Origin: Tenebrio molitor
Taxonomy: Eukaryota > Arthropoda > Insecta > Coleoptera > Tenebrionidae
NCBI RefSeq assembly: GCF_963966145.1
Contig: NC_091049.1
Location: forward strand, 23,684,001 to 23,748,000
Length of the DNA stretch: 64,000 nucleotides
Direction: 5' to 3'
The notes under the pieces were generated by a model. The model did not search any database. It saw only the letters and a program-made list of their open reading frames with translations, and was not told the DNA's origin. The stretch's first letter is position 1. The number at the start of each line of letters is the position of its first letter. Shown here piece after piece: positions 11,401-23,400 of the stretch. Both the position numbers and the translations under genes were made by a program.

Positions 11401-14400
11401 GCGTCTCTAATAGGTTTATTATTGTATTCAATTTAGAGTCGTTTATGGCTATCTATTAAAGCCCTCTACGATTAAAGCACTCCTGGTTTACTAAAAAAGC
11501 GTTAAAAAAAGGCACTGTATTACAATTGATGTTAAAAATGTTACGTAGAAAAATATAAATTTAGAAGTACCTACGGAAGAACTAAAATATGAGGCATCAG
11601 CAAAAATTTACTCAAACACATTCTACACGCACATAATAATAAAATAGAATAGAATACTATTTTCTACACGACTGTCAAAGCATGAATGCATTCTTAGGTA
11701 ATTATTCTTGTTGGATATTCAATGAAAGAATGATATCAATTCCACGCCCCGTGTTAGAATCTACTGAAATCCACGGTTGTCGGCCAATCACAACCCTCGT
11801 ATTTTCATTCTACAACGGCAGATCGCCAATCGGATGCGTTTGTAAATAATAAGTCGCGCATCGCGTAGCAACTGCTAAACGAGACAATTTTAATTGTCAA
11901 ATATTAAAAATCAAATTAAATTCGGGGCACTTTTCCAGATTCCGCATTATTATCGGAAATTTTTGTATTGTAAACCAAAAATGTTATGTATCTACTTAAG
12001 TTTATTATAAAATAATTTTTCTGATTAAATTCAATTTTCTAAAATTGTTTTTTCTTGGTACAGTCATAGAAAAAGTATAGTTTTCAACTTGCGTATAATG
12101 GCTATTATATTATTTTTATTATACCTGAATCATAATCCCTGTTTTTGACACTAAAATGCGTGCGAAAAGGGCCTTTAAAATACTAAAGCTTTAAGGGTTG
12201 CTTAGGTAACAACAAATTCACGTACATTTTGAACAATGATAAATAGACATTTATACACAATTTATGATAGCAACGAAACAACAACTATTGACCATTTCTA
12301 TATCAACTATTAATGACACAGATTACTTCGCAAAAGGTATTTCAATTTACTTTTTTTGTTATAATTTTCAGATTGTAGTGAAGGTATAATAAAAAATAGC
12401 GTATGATACACATTTATAAGGGCCTTTAAAGCACTTGCGACGTTAAAAGCACTCCGCTACGCGTCGTGCTCTTAAACTCGTCACGCGTGCTTTAAAGGCT
12501 TCCTTATAAACTTGTATCATAATATACTATTATTATTTATTAAAAAAAAACAGAAATTGAGATAAACAGGGTGCATCCTAAAAAACGCCGCAAGCCATAT
12601 CTCCGTTATTTATGGCTCGATTTAAATGAAACAAAAACTAAAATAAATCAATTTAAAAACACTATAAGCACTTTTTTTTTTCAAAAAGTCATTCAAGGTG
12701 AGATGATAATCAACTTTGTTTTTTCAAATAGCTTGGTATAATTTTTTTTATTCCGATTTTGAAAGAGATTATTTTTCTGAATGCAATGATATGCCACATG
12801 TTAGAATGCATTTAATAGTAACCGCGCAAATAAATAAATAAAATAGCATTATTGGAAATTTTTTCTTCGAAAAAAATCAGGAATTCTATGGAAAACAATC
12901 CTAAGCGCAATATTCATTACCCGCTCTATTAGATTTGTTGTTTCTGCTTGTTTTTTCTTTAAAAAATATAACTATGAATAACAGTGAGTTAACCGACATG
13001 TTACAAGTCTACTTTCAATGTAATAGAAATTAGCTATAGATTACACAGTGCACCTAATTAATAATCGTAAGTAACGTGAATTAACAAAGTAACAATGAAT
13101 TAAAAAAGCTATGTACTTAGCTGGGTCACGTACTTCTATATGTCGATAATTCAGGGACATTATCTGTACAAGATCTATTCTGAACTATTAATATTACTCT
13201 TATTTTATAAGCCTGCGTCTTTGTTGTCAGATTATTAATTTCATAAGTATTTATGCTCAGACTCGGTGAAATTGGCTTTACATCTGAAAAGTTGGTGTAG
13301 ATGCTTTCATCAACCTAAAATTTTAAGACATAATGAACAGTTTTAAAATTCCCTTGTTTTACTCACTCGTTTATATTGTATTTGATAATATTCTGGTTTT
13401 GCTTCATCAGCACCAGACTGCAGATTTGTCAGCGATATTGTCACTGAGTTCTCTTCAAGAGAACTCAGCAAAGGAGGTGCCAATGCAACTGGTAATTTTT
13501 CTAAAGTTTAACAGATTAAAGGTCGGTTAAATTCAGATAGTTTTGAACACCTACTTGAACATTCTTCTCCGAAAAATTGTTTTTTGCATTTAATGCAACC
13601 ATCTATAATGTCGCAAGTTTCACAGTTGGGATTGCATAATAAACTGCAATTTGGTCCCCAATAACCATGACCACAACCTAAAAACGAACGGTTATATTTT
13701 GTTCTATTTTGTTTTTAATACTTACTCTCATTACAAAATGACCCGGTGTGTCCCCAACTACAATAACAAATTTCATTTTCCAAACAAATTTTATGATTTG
13801 AACAATCCGAATATGATATTCCTAGTATCTCTTCACAACTTATGTTACAATTTTTTCCTAGATATCCAATTTTATTGCAAAATGTATAATTATCGTCAGA
13901 TCTGTATTCTGGAGTTAAACTTTTACAGAAGGTTGTATTGTTATCGTCAGAAGACAATTTTGTTGAAAAAGTTTCTACGAATATTCGTATAGATAAATAA
14001 CACAGATTAATTGTTCTCTACAATTACTACCTATTTTTTGATTGCAAAAATGTATGTCATCGATTGCCCAATAACCCTTGATTTGATTATCTGACCGTTT
14101 ACGATAAAAAATTAGTTCTCCTTTTCCAGAAGTATTACTCCGTAATTCAATTTCCCTCCACATTTTCAAAGAGTTATATTCATTAAATCCTTCAACTGTT
14201 TTGTTATCAACGATGTTTTCGTTTATTTTTAAAATTATATTTAGGTAACAGTTCTTGTCTACCGAGACAAAAAGGGACAAACATAAATTTTCGGAATACT
14301 CAATGGTCAAGTCACTCGGTCTGCTAGAGGTGACTTGGTCAGAATAATGAAAATAATCTAAAAAAGATTCATATGGCGATTTATAATGTTTACAATAAAC

Positions 14401-15732
14401 AAGAATCAAACGAATGGTTCAATTTCCATATTTTTCAGTCTTGATAACTTGTTTAGTTTTATTAGTTTCCAAAAAGTAGAGAATGAAATTTTCTATTTTA
14501 TTACCAGTTTGCAAATGAAGGTCACTGATTATTATGCTCGTCTGATCATTCGCCTTATCTGTAATATGAGACCTGTGCTCATATCAAAATGCGGTGGTGT
14601 GGGAAAACCCTTGAAAAAAATCACACTAGGTCAGGCGGGCCTGAGATTTGAACCTAGCATCTCCTGAATGCAAAGCGGCGCGGTAAACGCGCCTTCAAAC
14701 TTTCAAAATTCACAAAATTTTATTGCAGCGAAAAATTTAACATGGTAAAGGTGAATAATTTAAACTGCATCAAACCGAGCAATAGTTTAAGGGACAGTTT
14801 ACAGAAGCAAAATTAAGTTAATCATAATCAAATGCGAGATTAACTGAACACGTGATCAGATTGAACCAATCGAACTTTCGGATTCATAAGTTAATCGCGC
14901 ATTAAAATTGAATTCGAATTAAATATTTAATTCTCTTTCTATAAACTGGTTCTTAGTTATGATAATAATTCTCAAGATCTATAAATATATGGACATTAAC
15001 CATAAACAAATTCTTACAGTCGTGAAATTTTAAATTGTTCTTGTGTATTGCGACCGCGTGTGGAACAAAATCTATTTTTATATTTTCCGTTATGTTATCA
15101 ATTAATATCTTAAGATTATTATTTTTTGCCAATATGGCATAATGAAACCACCGAAAGGGAAAGTTCTTTTTCTCAACCTATAATCAAAGAAATGGCCATA
15201 TAGCTGTTAATCTCTTATATAATACTTGCGTTGTTATCATCTTGTCCCAAAGTAATTGTTCTTCGAATTTTTTTATCTTTAGAAGTAAAGGTGAGATTTA
15301 TATTGTTGTTATCAGAATATGTTGAAAAACATTGAGTGCTTTTTATGATAAAGCCATCACGTATCGTGGTCGTAAAATCTACATAAATAATATACAAAAT
15401 GATATTCCAACACAAAGACTTTAACTTACTTTGCCATCGTTTATCTGTAACAGGAGCATGAAATGAATTTCTTGAGTGTATTTCGTCCCAGTCACTATAA
15501 ATCCAATTGCTAAGTTCACGTGATTCTCGCTTCACCTCTACGTTGTAACTATATTTGTGTTGTACAAGTTTTAAAACAAATAATATATCTTACCTGGAAC
15601 TCCTGATGATATATAGATAACTGAATTTTGAGTTACTACACATGTGACGCTGTGATCTTTAATTAGTGTAATTACTTCACCTGAAGTAAATGTTTTCACT
15701 AATATGCAATTCAACATCACCCACAATAACAT
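8407..15732 (-). CDS. Receptor-type protein tyrosine phosphatase, probable pseudophosphatase
   Basis: A multi-exon gene of about 18 exons, about 1,100 codons. Predicted exons: 15594-15732 (ATG, signal peptide MLLWVMLNCILV), 15430-15537, 15226-15378, about 15018-15177, 14031-14357 (ends WAIDDIHFC, MAM-like), 13726-13974 and 13555-13677 (cysteine-rich, EGF-like), 13367-13500 and 13134-13314 plus 10697-10842 (FN3-like), 10160-10553 (Thr/Ser-rich stalk), 9667-9941 (membrane span WILILLCGLIVAIAILSII), 9526-9630, 9393-9469, 9208-9342, 8869-9143, 8676-8811 and 8407-8625. Most splice phases agree; the exon 3/4 and 12/13 joins are uncertain. The PTP fold shows YDHTRVVL, DYINASYIN, QGPKFSTIKDFWRLIW and EYWPQ. 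The signature is HSGFGVNRTG where active enzymes have HCSAGxGRTG: the catalytic Cys is Ser; the WPD loop reads WGSDDENP. It is a single-domain receptor, likely a phosphotyrosine-binding or regulatory surface protein. Exon calls are mine by eye. Confidence 0.85.
9988..10149. mobile_element. PIF/Harbinger-like MITE in PTP intron, copy 1
   Basis: Ends GGGCCAGTTTT and AAACTGGCCC, flanked by TAA on both sides, the 3-bp duplication typical of PIF/Harbinger. Internal sequence (GATTAACTGAACACGTGATCAGA) is shared with copies at 14791-14952 and 61620-61773. It lies in the intron between the stalk exon and the membrane-span exon. Confidence 0.7.
10850..13130. other. Large intron of the PTP gene
   Basis: No coding exon could be supported here. 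The FN3-like exon at 13134-13314 (donor GTACGTG) joins in phase with the exon starting at 10842, leaving about 2.3 kb of AT-rich intron. It holds a palindrome at 12400-12530. Confidence 0.55.
12400..12530. repeat. Imperfect palindrome (GGCCTTTAAAGCAC arms)
   Basis: TATGATACACATTTATAAGGGCCTTTAAAGCAC is roughly mirrored by GTGCTTTAAAGGCTTCCTTATAAACTTGTATCATA. The centre carries GC-rich CACTCCGCTACGCGTCGTGC. It belongs to the same general type as the palindromes at 28160, 31055 and 56350. Confidence 0.6.
14555..14695 (-). mobile_element. tRNA-derived SINE-like sequence in PTP intron
   Basis: On the minus strand, GGTTCAAATCT matches a Pol III B box and follows GGCGCGTTTACCGCGCCGCTT, a tRNA-like 5' part. 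Downstream, GGGTTTTCCCACACC is of the kind found after the tRNA head in arthropod SINEs. No intact tRNA fold could be drawn. Confidence 0.45.
14791..14952. mobile_element. PIF/Harbinger-like MITE in PTP intron, copy 2
   Basis: Ends GGGACAGTTTAC and AAACTGGTTC are diverged forms of the ends at 9988-10149, and the interior is clearly the same. Flanking bases are TAA and TTA. It lies between the exons ending at 15018 and starting at 14357. Confidence 0.6.
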
Positions 15733-15882
15733 TTCTGTATATGTATGTATATTATTAAATTCAGTTAAAAAATAACTTATCACTCTTATCAGCCAAATGA
15801 TGGCAGATACATCTTATCTTTGGCAGAAAGAATAAAGTATTCACAAATGATTTATTGGTATTTTTAGTTAACTAAATAGTAG

Positions 15883-16828
15883 TGTGACGTCACTTCGGTG
15901 GTGACGTTACGGTTCGGCTCGGTCGGTCGCCATATGCCTCGAGCGCCAGTCCCTTTTTTCGGCTGTGCCTGTGGCGGGACGCCACACTGCCGGGGTAGCT
16001 TTTGCGGAGCTACGGTGTCCAGGGGTCGGCTGTCAGGGTGCGGGGAAGGGGAAGTTAAACCAATAATTACCGCTTAAATCTTTTATCTTCAAGCTGTCAA
16101 AGATCGCCCCTTTCTTTATCTCCATAAAGACGGTTAAAGTTTCATTTTTTTCTGAGCGGCGTAGAAGTACTTCAAGTCCTAGGAGTAGAAGTGTCCCAGA
16201 GGCGGCTCGACTAAGTCAAATGTAAGATCATTTGAAGCATTTGTCACGATTAATTTATCAATTACAGTAATCAATTATACGAAATATTTAATAATTAAAT
16301 TATCCCCCATTAAAATAAAGCCTCTAAGAACGCGAAATAACGAAATTATTATCCAATATTTAACCGACCCCACTGTCGTATTTCACGAGTCGTTTGTTTT
16401 GGGCGTGTCCATGAACTGTAAATTGTAATCGTTTGCTAGTTACGTTTTGGTAATTTTTGTTATATTTAGCGAATATCTGTCTCCGGTGCCAGTAAAAACG
16501 AAATGCGTGGCACGGGGCACGGCTCAAAGACTTGTGCAGACCGCGGCAAACTCTATGGACATCTAATCGCACTAGTCTCCGGCGAAAAGTGCATGATTTC
16601 TACATAGTGCTGTGGTTCTGATGAAAAGTATCTGGCTACATAGGTAAAATTTCGAAAATTTTATTTAATTAGTAGCCACGATTTCTCGCGTGCGCATATA
16701 CGATGCCCGACCCTGTACAACCGAAACTACGAGTACAATTTCCAATAGTTTCTAACTTTCTAAATTTATAAAAAGTAATACTGTGGCGGGCCTCACGTTG
16801 GGCGACACTTTGGCAGTTGTTTGTCACA
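15883..16828 (+). mobile_element. LTR candidate (TGTGACGTCAC ... TTTGTCACA)
   Basis: Starts TGTGACGTCACTTCGG and ends GTTTGTCACA, an inverted TGTGAC/GTCACA pair. About 270 bp inside it (16080-16350) match 1-245 in inverted orientation. No clear target duplication was found, so either it is one LTR of a lost element or the ends are misplaced. It lies just upstream of the PTP start, in the opposite orientation. Confidence 0.4.
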
Positions 16829-17697
16829 TAAATGATTATTTACAATTTGGTAAATACAAGGAATTCAAAAGGTAACTATTCAGAGAGACCGGGTGGACGG
16901 TCTTCAGTGCCGTTCAGTGCTCTGCCGAATGGTTCGAGGAAGTGTTGTTTTCAATCAATCAATCAACTTCATTTATTTTCTTGTTTATATAATACATTTC
17001 ATTTGTTCTTAGGGCTATGGCAAAATTTTATAAGGGGGGCGCTGCTGAGGCTTAAGGCCTTTTCAGCGGTGGGATTATTCTAATTACAATGTTATGCTTA
17101 ATGTTAGACAGTGATTTGGGTACAATACAATAAGAATACAGTAGAACGGAAAAAACAAAGCAGAGTACAATGGAAGTAGTTATATAGTGCTGGTTCTGGC
17201 TCACTCAAAAATCACGTTTTTGAATCATGTGTTTTGCGCTTGTAGTTTAGTCAAAACATAGTTTTTGATTCAGAGTAAATTATCTGATCATTACATCCGT
17301 TTTGGTTCCATCAAAAACATGGTTTTTGATTCATGTAAGTAAGCGGTATTTTGCGTGACCTATATTTTTCCAAACAGGTGTTGTGTGTGTGTTCATGTAC
17401 ATAACATTGAGGTAGGTAATGGAGTTTCATATCTCTGTGCGTGCATTGCATTTTATAGTAAGTAAATCATAAAAAATATTTTCAATGTACCTAATTGTTG
17501 AATTCTAATAAAAGATAAAAAATTTACATTGTTTGTGTCTTGGAAAAGTGTTTTGTTTGAGGGTAGGGTATTGCGTAAGAAATAGTGGGCGTTATTTTGT
17601 TAACAAGGAGGGGATATGGAGTATTAATTAAGGAAGATTTATCGTTTGATATCAGTTTAATATCAACAGTAAGAATATTTTGCTAAAGACTTTTAAT
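16829..17697. other. Gene-free interval with AATC microsatellite and repeated palindromic motif
   Basis: A CAATCAATCAATCAA run at about 16955 may be a retroelement tail. Between 17205 and 17335, three related palindromic units (best TCAAAAACATGGTTTTTGA) occur, about 370 bp upstream of the ORF at 17698. No other gene seen. Confidence 0.4.
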
Positions 17698-18003
17698 ATG
17701 AGTTTATTTTTGCAAAGTGTTAATGAAGCAACTTTTTTCGTGCCGTTTGTAAAATCAAGCCAGCTGGAAGTTAATAAAAAATTTCAAGTTAATCAGTTTA
17801 GTAAAGAGGATTCACAGTTTGGTAAACAAGTTGTGGTTGATTGTGGGGATTTTAAAACATCCTTATCCCAGCGTTTTACATCGCAATTCACTGAAGAGGC
17901 CATTACAACTCTCAACCAGGAGTTAAGAGACGGAAAAACAATTTTTATGATTAGTCGGGGGAACGTTGGCAAAACAACAAATATATCTTTCATTCAAGAA
18001 TAA
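17698..18003 (+). CDS. Small uncharacterised protein, about 101 aa
   Basis: ATG at 17698 was preferred to the in-frame TTG at 17680. The product is soluble-looking, with FVPFVKSSQLEVNKKFQV near the start and RFTSQFTEEAITTLNQEL in the second half, ending GKTTNISFIQE. I recognise the pattern (a short beta-rich start, then xRFTxxFTEExIxxLN) as that of small uncharacterised insect proteins that recur near mobile elements, but I cannot name a family or a function. After the TAA, another frame reads a short acidic Ser/Glu tail (KSEEICSSSE), so a lost frame or a recent frameshift is possible. It is divergently placed 175 bp from the end of a broken retrotransposon. Confidence 0.5.
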   Translation: MSLFLQSVNEATFFVPFVKSSQLEVNKKFQVNQFSKEDSQFGKQVVVDCGDFKTSLSQRFTSQFTEEAITTLNQELRDGKTIFMISRGNVGKTTNISFIQE

Positions 18004-18177
18004 AGGTGACAACAATGAAAAATCAGAAGAAATTTGTTCAAGTAGTGAATAAGAAGAAAAAGTTGTTATTATTGTCACATATACAGTCAATAAAAAACTT
18101 AAAATATTTAATTGCAATGTATGAAATATTTAAAATAAATGTATAAATTAATGTATAATATTTATATGATATGTAAA

Positions 18178-20219
18178 CTAAATTTTAAACAAATAAAAAA
18201 CTTCTTCAAGTCCTGAGCTTTTGGCCACAGTTTCCAAAACACTAGCAGCATTTCCTCTTTGGATAGCAATACTTATTCTTCGCTGGAAATAGCTAGGGGA
18301 CTCAGAAACACCAGATTTTTCAAGCAGCAACTTGCTTATTTCTTTAAAAAGCTCTTTAGCATCTGGGCTCCATGGGCCAAAGGTTTCTAACGAAAAGGCG
18401 ACAAAATTATGATTTTCTTTAATTGTACAATATTTGCCGTGTTTTAATTTTTCGGCTGAAAGAGCAGCGGAACCTGATTTTCTTGAACAACCATCTAAAT
18501 GTGTTGCAGCCAAGGTATCAACACATGTTATATCCCAAACAAGTGTTCTACCACGTTTCCAAGGAATTAAAGTAACCCCATCTGGTCTTTTACCATCTTC
18601 ACGAAGCAATCCGTAAGGTTCAATAATACAAGGAATGTTGACTGAAGAGAAGGTACGCTTTAAAATATCATTTAAAGCACTGTGGCGTGGAATTCTACCA
18701 GCACTTTTTAAACACGAAAGACCATGATGACCCCATTTATCCACCTGAGAGCCACAAATGCAATTGTGTGGATGACAGATTTCAGATCCAATTCTAAGAG
18801 CAACAGCTATTTGAAGTGTTTGATGGTCCAATAAAGTACCAAGGTTAGAAGATGGTAGAGCTTTTAACCAGGCTCCAGATTCCAATTCAGAAACAGCTAG
18901 CAGTCTTGCTTTATTGCGATGATCAGAAGAATCCAAAATTTCATTAAAGTTTTTGTTGATAATTGGAGCATCCCAAAGTCTTTGCAAATTAGGTGAATCA
19001 GGTATCTCAATGCCGGGACAGAGGAGCTTCCAACAATCCAAAGCTTCTGACAAAAATATTTGATCTCAAATGTATTGTTTAAAGGAGAGAGTATACATCC
19101 GATGAGAGCAATTGAAGAATGTATTGAAGCAAGGAATGCTACTGAAGATAAATCAGTCACTGAACGGATACCTAGTCCACCAAAATTCAATAGAAGAGAT
19201 GCTTGATTCCATGAGTTTGAAGATAATTTAATGTTCAAAATTTTTTCCAAGGTTGATTGAATTTTTTCATCAAAAGCTTTACAATAATTTTTGAATTTTC
19301 AAAAAGGACAGCAACGAAGAAAATAGTTAAGTTTCGGAATCCAAAGACAATGACGTAGCAGAAATAAAGCCATATGTGGTTTTATGTTTTCGATATTTTT
19401 CACTAACAAGTCGAATTTTTCCAAAATTGTTGAGAAAAAATTAGGCATTGCATCTTCAAATAACGGCGAACCAAATAAAGATAAATCTTCTGCAGAGGTG
19501 TTTCTAATATCTGGAGAAAGAGATTCAAATTTATTTAAAATGTCGATTTTGCGTTCTTCAGAAACATCAGGAGAGAGGAATAATTCACATTTAGAGTAAT
19601 TCAATGATAATCCAATTTTTTCAAATTCAACTATAATGGTTTCCAGATCTTTTAAAACAGTTTCAGCTGAACCTCCTAAAGCGCCATCATCCAGATACCA
19701 AACATTAAGGTGCGACGAAAGTCTTTCAATGGTCGGGTGAATTGATAAGCTGAATATAGCAGGACCAAGGGGGTCGCCTTGTTGACAACCAACTTGAGAA
19801 TAAATTAAACTTCCATTGTAAATCAGATATGAAGGAGAAGAGTAACATTGCCATAAATAAGGATAAATCAGGGGAATCTTGTTGTTAACCATTAACAGCA
19901 GGGAGTCACATTCAACAGAATTTAAAGCATTTTTAACGTCAATTTTCAAAAAAACTTCGGCTGAATAGTTTGTTAAATATGATCTTACGGAATGCACAGC
20001 TGCTTCGCAACCACTTCTCGTACCGAAACCAAGTTGTTTTGGTTTAAGATAATTTGAAATCTCTCCAGAAAGATAATAACATCCTAATTTCGATGCAAGG
20101 CGTCTAAAAGTTGATCCAATAGCGATTGGGCGTATTCCACCATCTTTCTTAGACAGAGCGCATAAAGAAGCTCCATAGATAAAAGGTGTAAAATTCGAAA
20201 TTATTTTCCCAGAGAACAT
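18178..20219 (-). pseudogene. Non-LTR retrotransposon, reverse transcriptase plus restriction-like endonuclease (broken)
   Basis: Minus-strand reading starts inside the reverse transcriptase (KKDGGIRPIAIGSTFRRL), with catalytic motifs GCQQGDPLGPAIFSL and WYLDDGALGG. The C-terminal part has a cysteine/histidine cluster (HPHNCICGSQVDKWGHHGLSC) and KRPDGVTLIPWKRGRTLVWD, a PD-(D/E)xK-like nuclease pattern as in non-LTR elements with a restriction-like endonuclease. A TGA at about 19299 and a frameshift near 19053 break the frame, and the N-terminal half is missing at 20220, where a Tc1-like element begins. It is dead. Confidence 0.8.
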
Positions 20220-21633
20220 AAAATTGCCTTAGCAGGATTTTAGAAGAAAATGCTAATTATTATATTGTACTCTTTAGCGCAACACCTGCAGTAAGTGATT
20301 TTCGCACTTTATGCGTATCTAAAACTATTCATTTACAAAGTTGCTTTATGTTTACATTGTGTTTTCTTTTCAAAGCTACATTTCAGATTACAAATTTGGC
20401 TCATTTGTGTACCATGCTACCTGAAATTGCTGCCCAAATTGTAGCTTTAAACAACGATGGCCGAAGTGTGCGGTATATTGCACAACACCTTAATATACCG
20501 CGAAGTACTGTGCAAGACGCACTCTCGCGGTTCCGTGAAACACATGGATTCACGAGAAGGCCGAATCTGATCATAGCAGGTCAACAACTGATCGAGATGA
20601 CCCTTTTCTGTGTCTTTCTGTATTGCGAGATAGGGGATTGCCATCAACTATCCTTGCTGGACGATTAGCTGATGTTCGTGGAGTTATGATTTCAGCCCCA
20701 ACAGTCCGAAGGAGACTGAAGGAAAGAGGTTTGTCTGCGAAAACACCAGCTACAGGCCCTAGATTAACGGTAGGACATCGAAGAGCTGGGCTTGACTTTG
20801 CACACCAGTATGTGAATTGGGGCGACAACGAATGGAAGAACGTGCTCTTCACAAATGAATCCAGATTTAATCCTAGATCACCAGACGGTTGTGAGAAGGT
20901 GTGGCGAAGACCAGGAAAGCGATACAGTCAATGCTGCATATCTCCCAGAAGTGGATATAATGGAGGCAGTATTATGATCTGGGCTGGTATATCTTTAGAG
21001 GCTCATACCGATTTGGTGTTTGTTGAAAACGGCGCAATGACGGCACATAGGTACATCCTGGAATGTGTAGAATCTCATGTGGTTTCCTATGCGCCATTCA
21101 TTGGCGAGAATTTTCTTTTTATGGATGACAATGCTCGCCCGCACATGGCGAGTATTGTCGGTCGATATTTGGAACAAGTTGGTATACGACTTCTTTCGTG
21201 GCCAGCCAATAGTCCCGACTTGAATCCAATAGAGCACGTCTGCGATTTTCTTGGCAAAAGAGTGAGACGTCACCAACTCCGACCGGAGACGTTGAATGGC
21301 TTAAGAGTGGCTCTGGAGGAAGAATGTGCTCAAATACCTCAAGATTACATTGCCACTCTCATTCAAAGTATGCCAAATCGTTTAAGAGACGTTATAAGAG
21401 CTCGCGGTGGTAACACCCGTTATTAATATTGAATTAGTGGTGTTATTGTAGGTCTTAATTGCATGTTAATTGATCAAATATTTCATTATTTTTGTAAATT
21501 TAACTTTTCTTCATTTCGTTTTTTCATTGTATAGATGGTGTTACTTATTTAAACACAATTTAAGAGATTTCATGATTTTTCAGGTACCACAATAACAGTT
21601 TTGTAGGTGTCCGGAATTTTTTGAGCGGCAGTG
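20220..21633 (+). mobile_element. Tc1/mariner-like element, left end lost
   Basis: Right end reads GTCCGGAATTTTTTGAGCGGCAGTG followed by TA, as expected for a Tc1-type terminus. I could not find its partner left of the transposase; the element abuts the truncated non-LTR element near 20220. Confidence 0.55.
20414..21426 (+). pseudogene. Tc1-like transposase, inactive
   Basis: The N-terminal helix-turn-helix (MLPEIAAQIVALNNDGRSVR) is read from 20414; the frame shifts near 20570-20620 and continues to 21426. The DDE domain shows VLFTNESRF (the first acidic residue is Asn where the family has Asp), FLFMDDNARPH (second Asp present) and NSPDLNPIEHVCDFLG (third acidic residue present), with DD34D/E-like spacing. 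The frameshift and the lost first Asp both indicate an inactive copy. Confidence 0.85.
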
Positions 21634-21637
21634 TAGG

Positions 21638-21817
21638 TTAGGTAAGTTTGACATCATAAAATGTCGCTGATATTTTAGAAGACCATAATATTGTCTGTTT
21701 TATCCCCTCCACGGTGCTCTTCGCAATGTTATAATACTGGGCTACCCTCTGGATCGACCACCCTTCTTCTAATTTAGAAAGAATGTGCACTTTCACGTTT
21801 TCAGTTAGATTAGGCAT
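21638..21817 (-). pseudogene. Helix-turn-helix fragment of a transposase or related protein
   Basis: MPNLTENVKVHILSKLEEGW, then IQRVAQYYNIAKSTVEGI, has the form of a homeodomain-like helix-turn-helix as found at the N-terminus of Tc1 or pogo-type transposases. It stops after about 60 residues with no catalytic part, directly against the Tc1-like right end at 21633. It may be the left remnant of another element. Confidence 0.4.
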
Positions 21818-21912
21818 TTTATTTGTCAAAATTGATCATTGACAAGAAATGTAAGTGCATTTTACACTGTAGAAAATTAGGTGTACTCTATAATTTTGAA
21901 ATTAACTGTACG

Positions 21913-22975
21913 TTTTTGAAGTGAAACTTTTTATGGGAGAGTTTTGAAATTCTGATCGGCAACCTTTTTGTGTGTGACGAAAAGTGGTGGGGGTAAACAC
22001 TGTCCGGTCGAGTGGGAGCAGTGTCGCGCATAACGGTTGCGCCAATATTTCCATCTCACTTAAATGTGAGTTAATCTGTTTGACACGATACAAACATCCC
22101 TTAAAATTGGGTATACTTATGTCTTTGTCACACTCACGGCATTTATCGATAATGTCCTCTCTTTTAATTAAAAATTAACAGTGAGTTACGCATTTCGATA
22201 TTGTTTAGTGTTATCGTTGTTTATAATTTATTTTCTTTATTAAAATATACAATTTTGTTGTGAATATGCCTAAGTCAGGCGCAGAACGAACGAGAGCGTG
22301 GCGTGAGAGAAAACGTTACGAGTGAAGTGACAGTTCAGAATGTGAAAAAAAGAAAAAATAGATCTGAAATTGAACGAGATAGTAGAGAAAGGAGTAGAAT
22401 ACGTGCTAGTTTGGACGGTGTAAATAATAAAGACAATGAACCAGCAACTAGCACCTCGGCTCAGCCACCTCCTTTGCACTTATCAGTGATAATTTACAAT
22501 ATTCTGATTTTAACAAATTCAAGACTGGACATAATATTTTCAATCGAGATTTTGTAAATAATCCATTCGGTTTTAAGTGTTGTGTGTGTGACAGATTGTA
22601 GTTTAAAAATGATTTGAAACCTTTATCCATTGAGGAAGAAGAACTCATACAACAGAAATTTCCAGAATTCGAAGGCCGTAATGGCCTGGCATGTACAACT
22701 TGCCGCCAGGCTCTCGGGAGAAACACCATTCAACAATTAGCAGCATTCAATGGCTTTAAATATCCACCAATCCCCGTTCATTTACCAAAATTAGATTTGG
22801 TTTCTGAAAGACTTATCTCTCCTCGAATTCCATTTATGCAAATTCGCCGATTGCGTCATGTGCAAGGACAATTTGGAATTTTAGGACAGGTGATCAATGT
22901 TCCAGTCAGTGTAAATAGAATAGTTAACCAATTATTGTAATACAAAAGTTTCACTTCTATCGTGCGTCTTTACGA
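21913..22975 (+). mobile_element. Helentron-like rolling-circle element, deletion copy with Rep N-terminal part
   Basis: Near its left end lies GAAGTGAAACTTTTTATGGGA; near its right end lies TACAAAAGTTTCACTTC, an inverted GAAGTGAAACTTT pair. A second copy with the same ends is at 31879-32318. The body here keeps the start of the replication protein but lacks the Rep catalytic and helicase parts. Subterminal inverted repeats and the encoded domain point to the Helitron2/Helentron group. Confidence 0.65.
22266..22940 (+). pseudogene. Helitron-type N-terminal domain protein, truncated and frameshifted
   Basis: ATG at 22266 opens MPKSGAERTRAWRERKRYE, a start typical of Helitron proteins in insects, then stops; the reading resumes in another frame at about 22303. 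From about 22480, the frame gives FNRDFVNNPFGFKCCVCDR, and then CTTCRQALG, ERLISPRIPFMQIRRLR and GQVINVPVSVNRIV, diagnostic of the helitron-like N-terminal domain with its CxxC motifs. The ORF stops at 22940, right at the element's 3' end. A TAG lies after CCVCDRL. It is non-functional. Confidence 0.8.
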
Positions 22976-23400
22976 CACACTCTCTTTTCTTTTTAAGTTA
23001 TGCTGTCCATACGTCTTGCCAATAATTACCCACTTAATAAATTATTGCATTGAGTTTGGTGTTTTTCCGGATAGTTGGAAGGAGGCTGTCATAATTCCAT
23101 TGCCAAAGAAATTCAGACTCTTGGAGCTTAAAGACCTAAGACCAATCAGCATTTTTCCAGTAATATCGAAAATCTTCGAGAAAGCCATAGCACTGCAAAT
23201 TAAAATGCATCTAAAACAGGAAAATTTATTGCCGTTGCTACAATCTGGTTTCAGAAGCAACCATAGTTGCGCCACTGCTTTGCTTAAGATATCGGACGAT
23301 ATCTTTCATGCTTGTGATAATGGTCAATTGACTCTCTTAGTTTTATTGGATTTCAGTATAGCCTTTGATACCATTAATCATGAAAAGCTCGGAGTCTATG
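22976..23400 (+). pseudogene. Reverse transcriptase fragment (jockey/CR1 type)
   Basis: The frame contains LRPISIFPVISKIFEKAI, LLQSGFRSNHSCATALL and LLDFSIAFDTINHEKL, the fingers/palm start of non-LTR reverse transcriptases. It begins just after the Helentron end and is cut after NHEKL, shortly before the TIR element at 23431. The catalytic YADD box is absent. The continuation of a related element appears at 30530-31905, but the two pieces do not join exactly. Confidence 0.8.
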
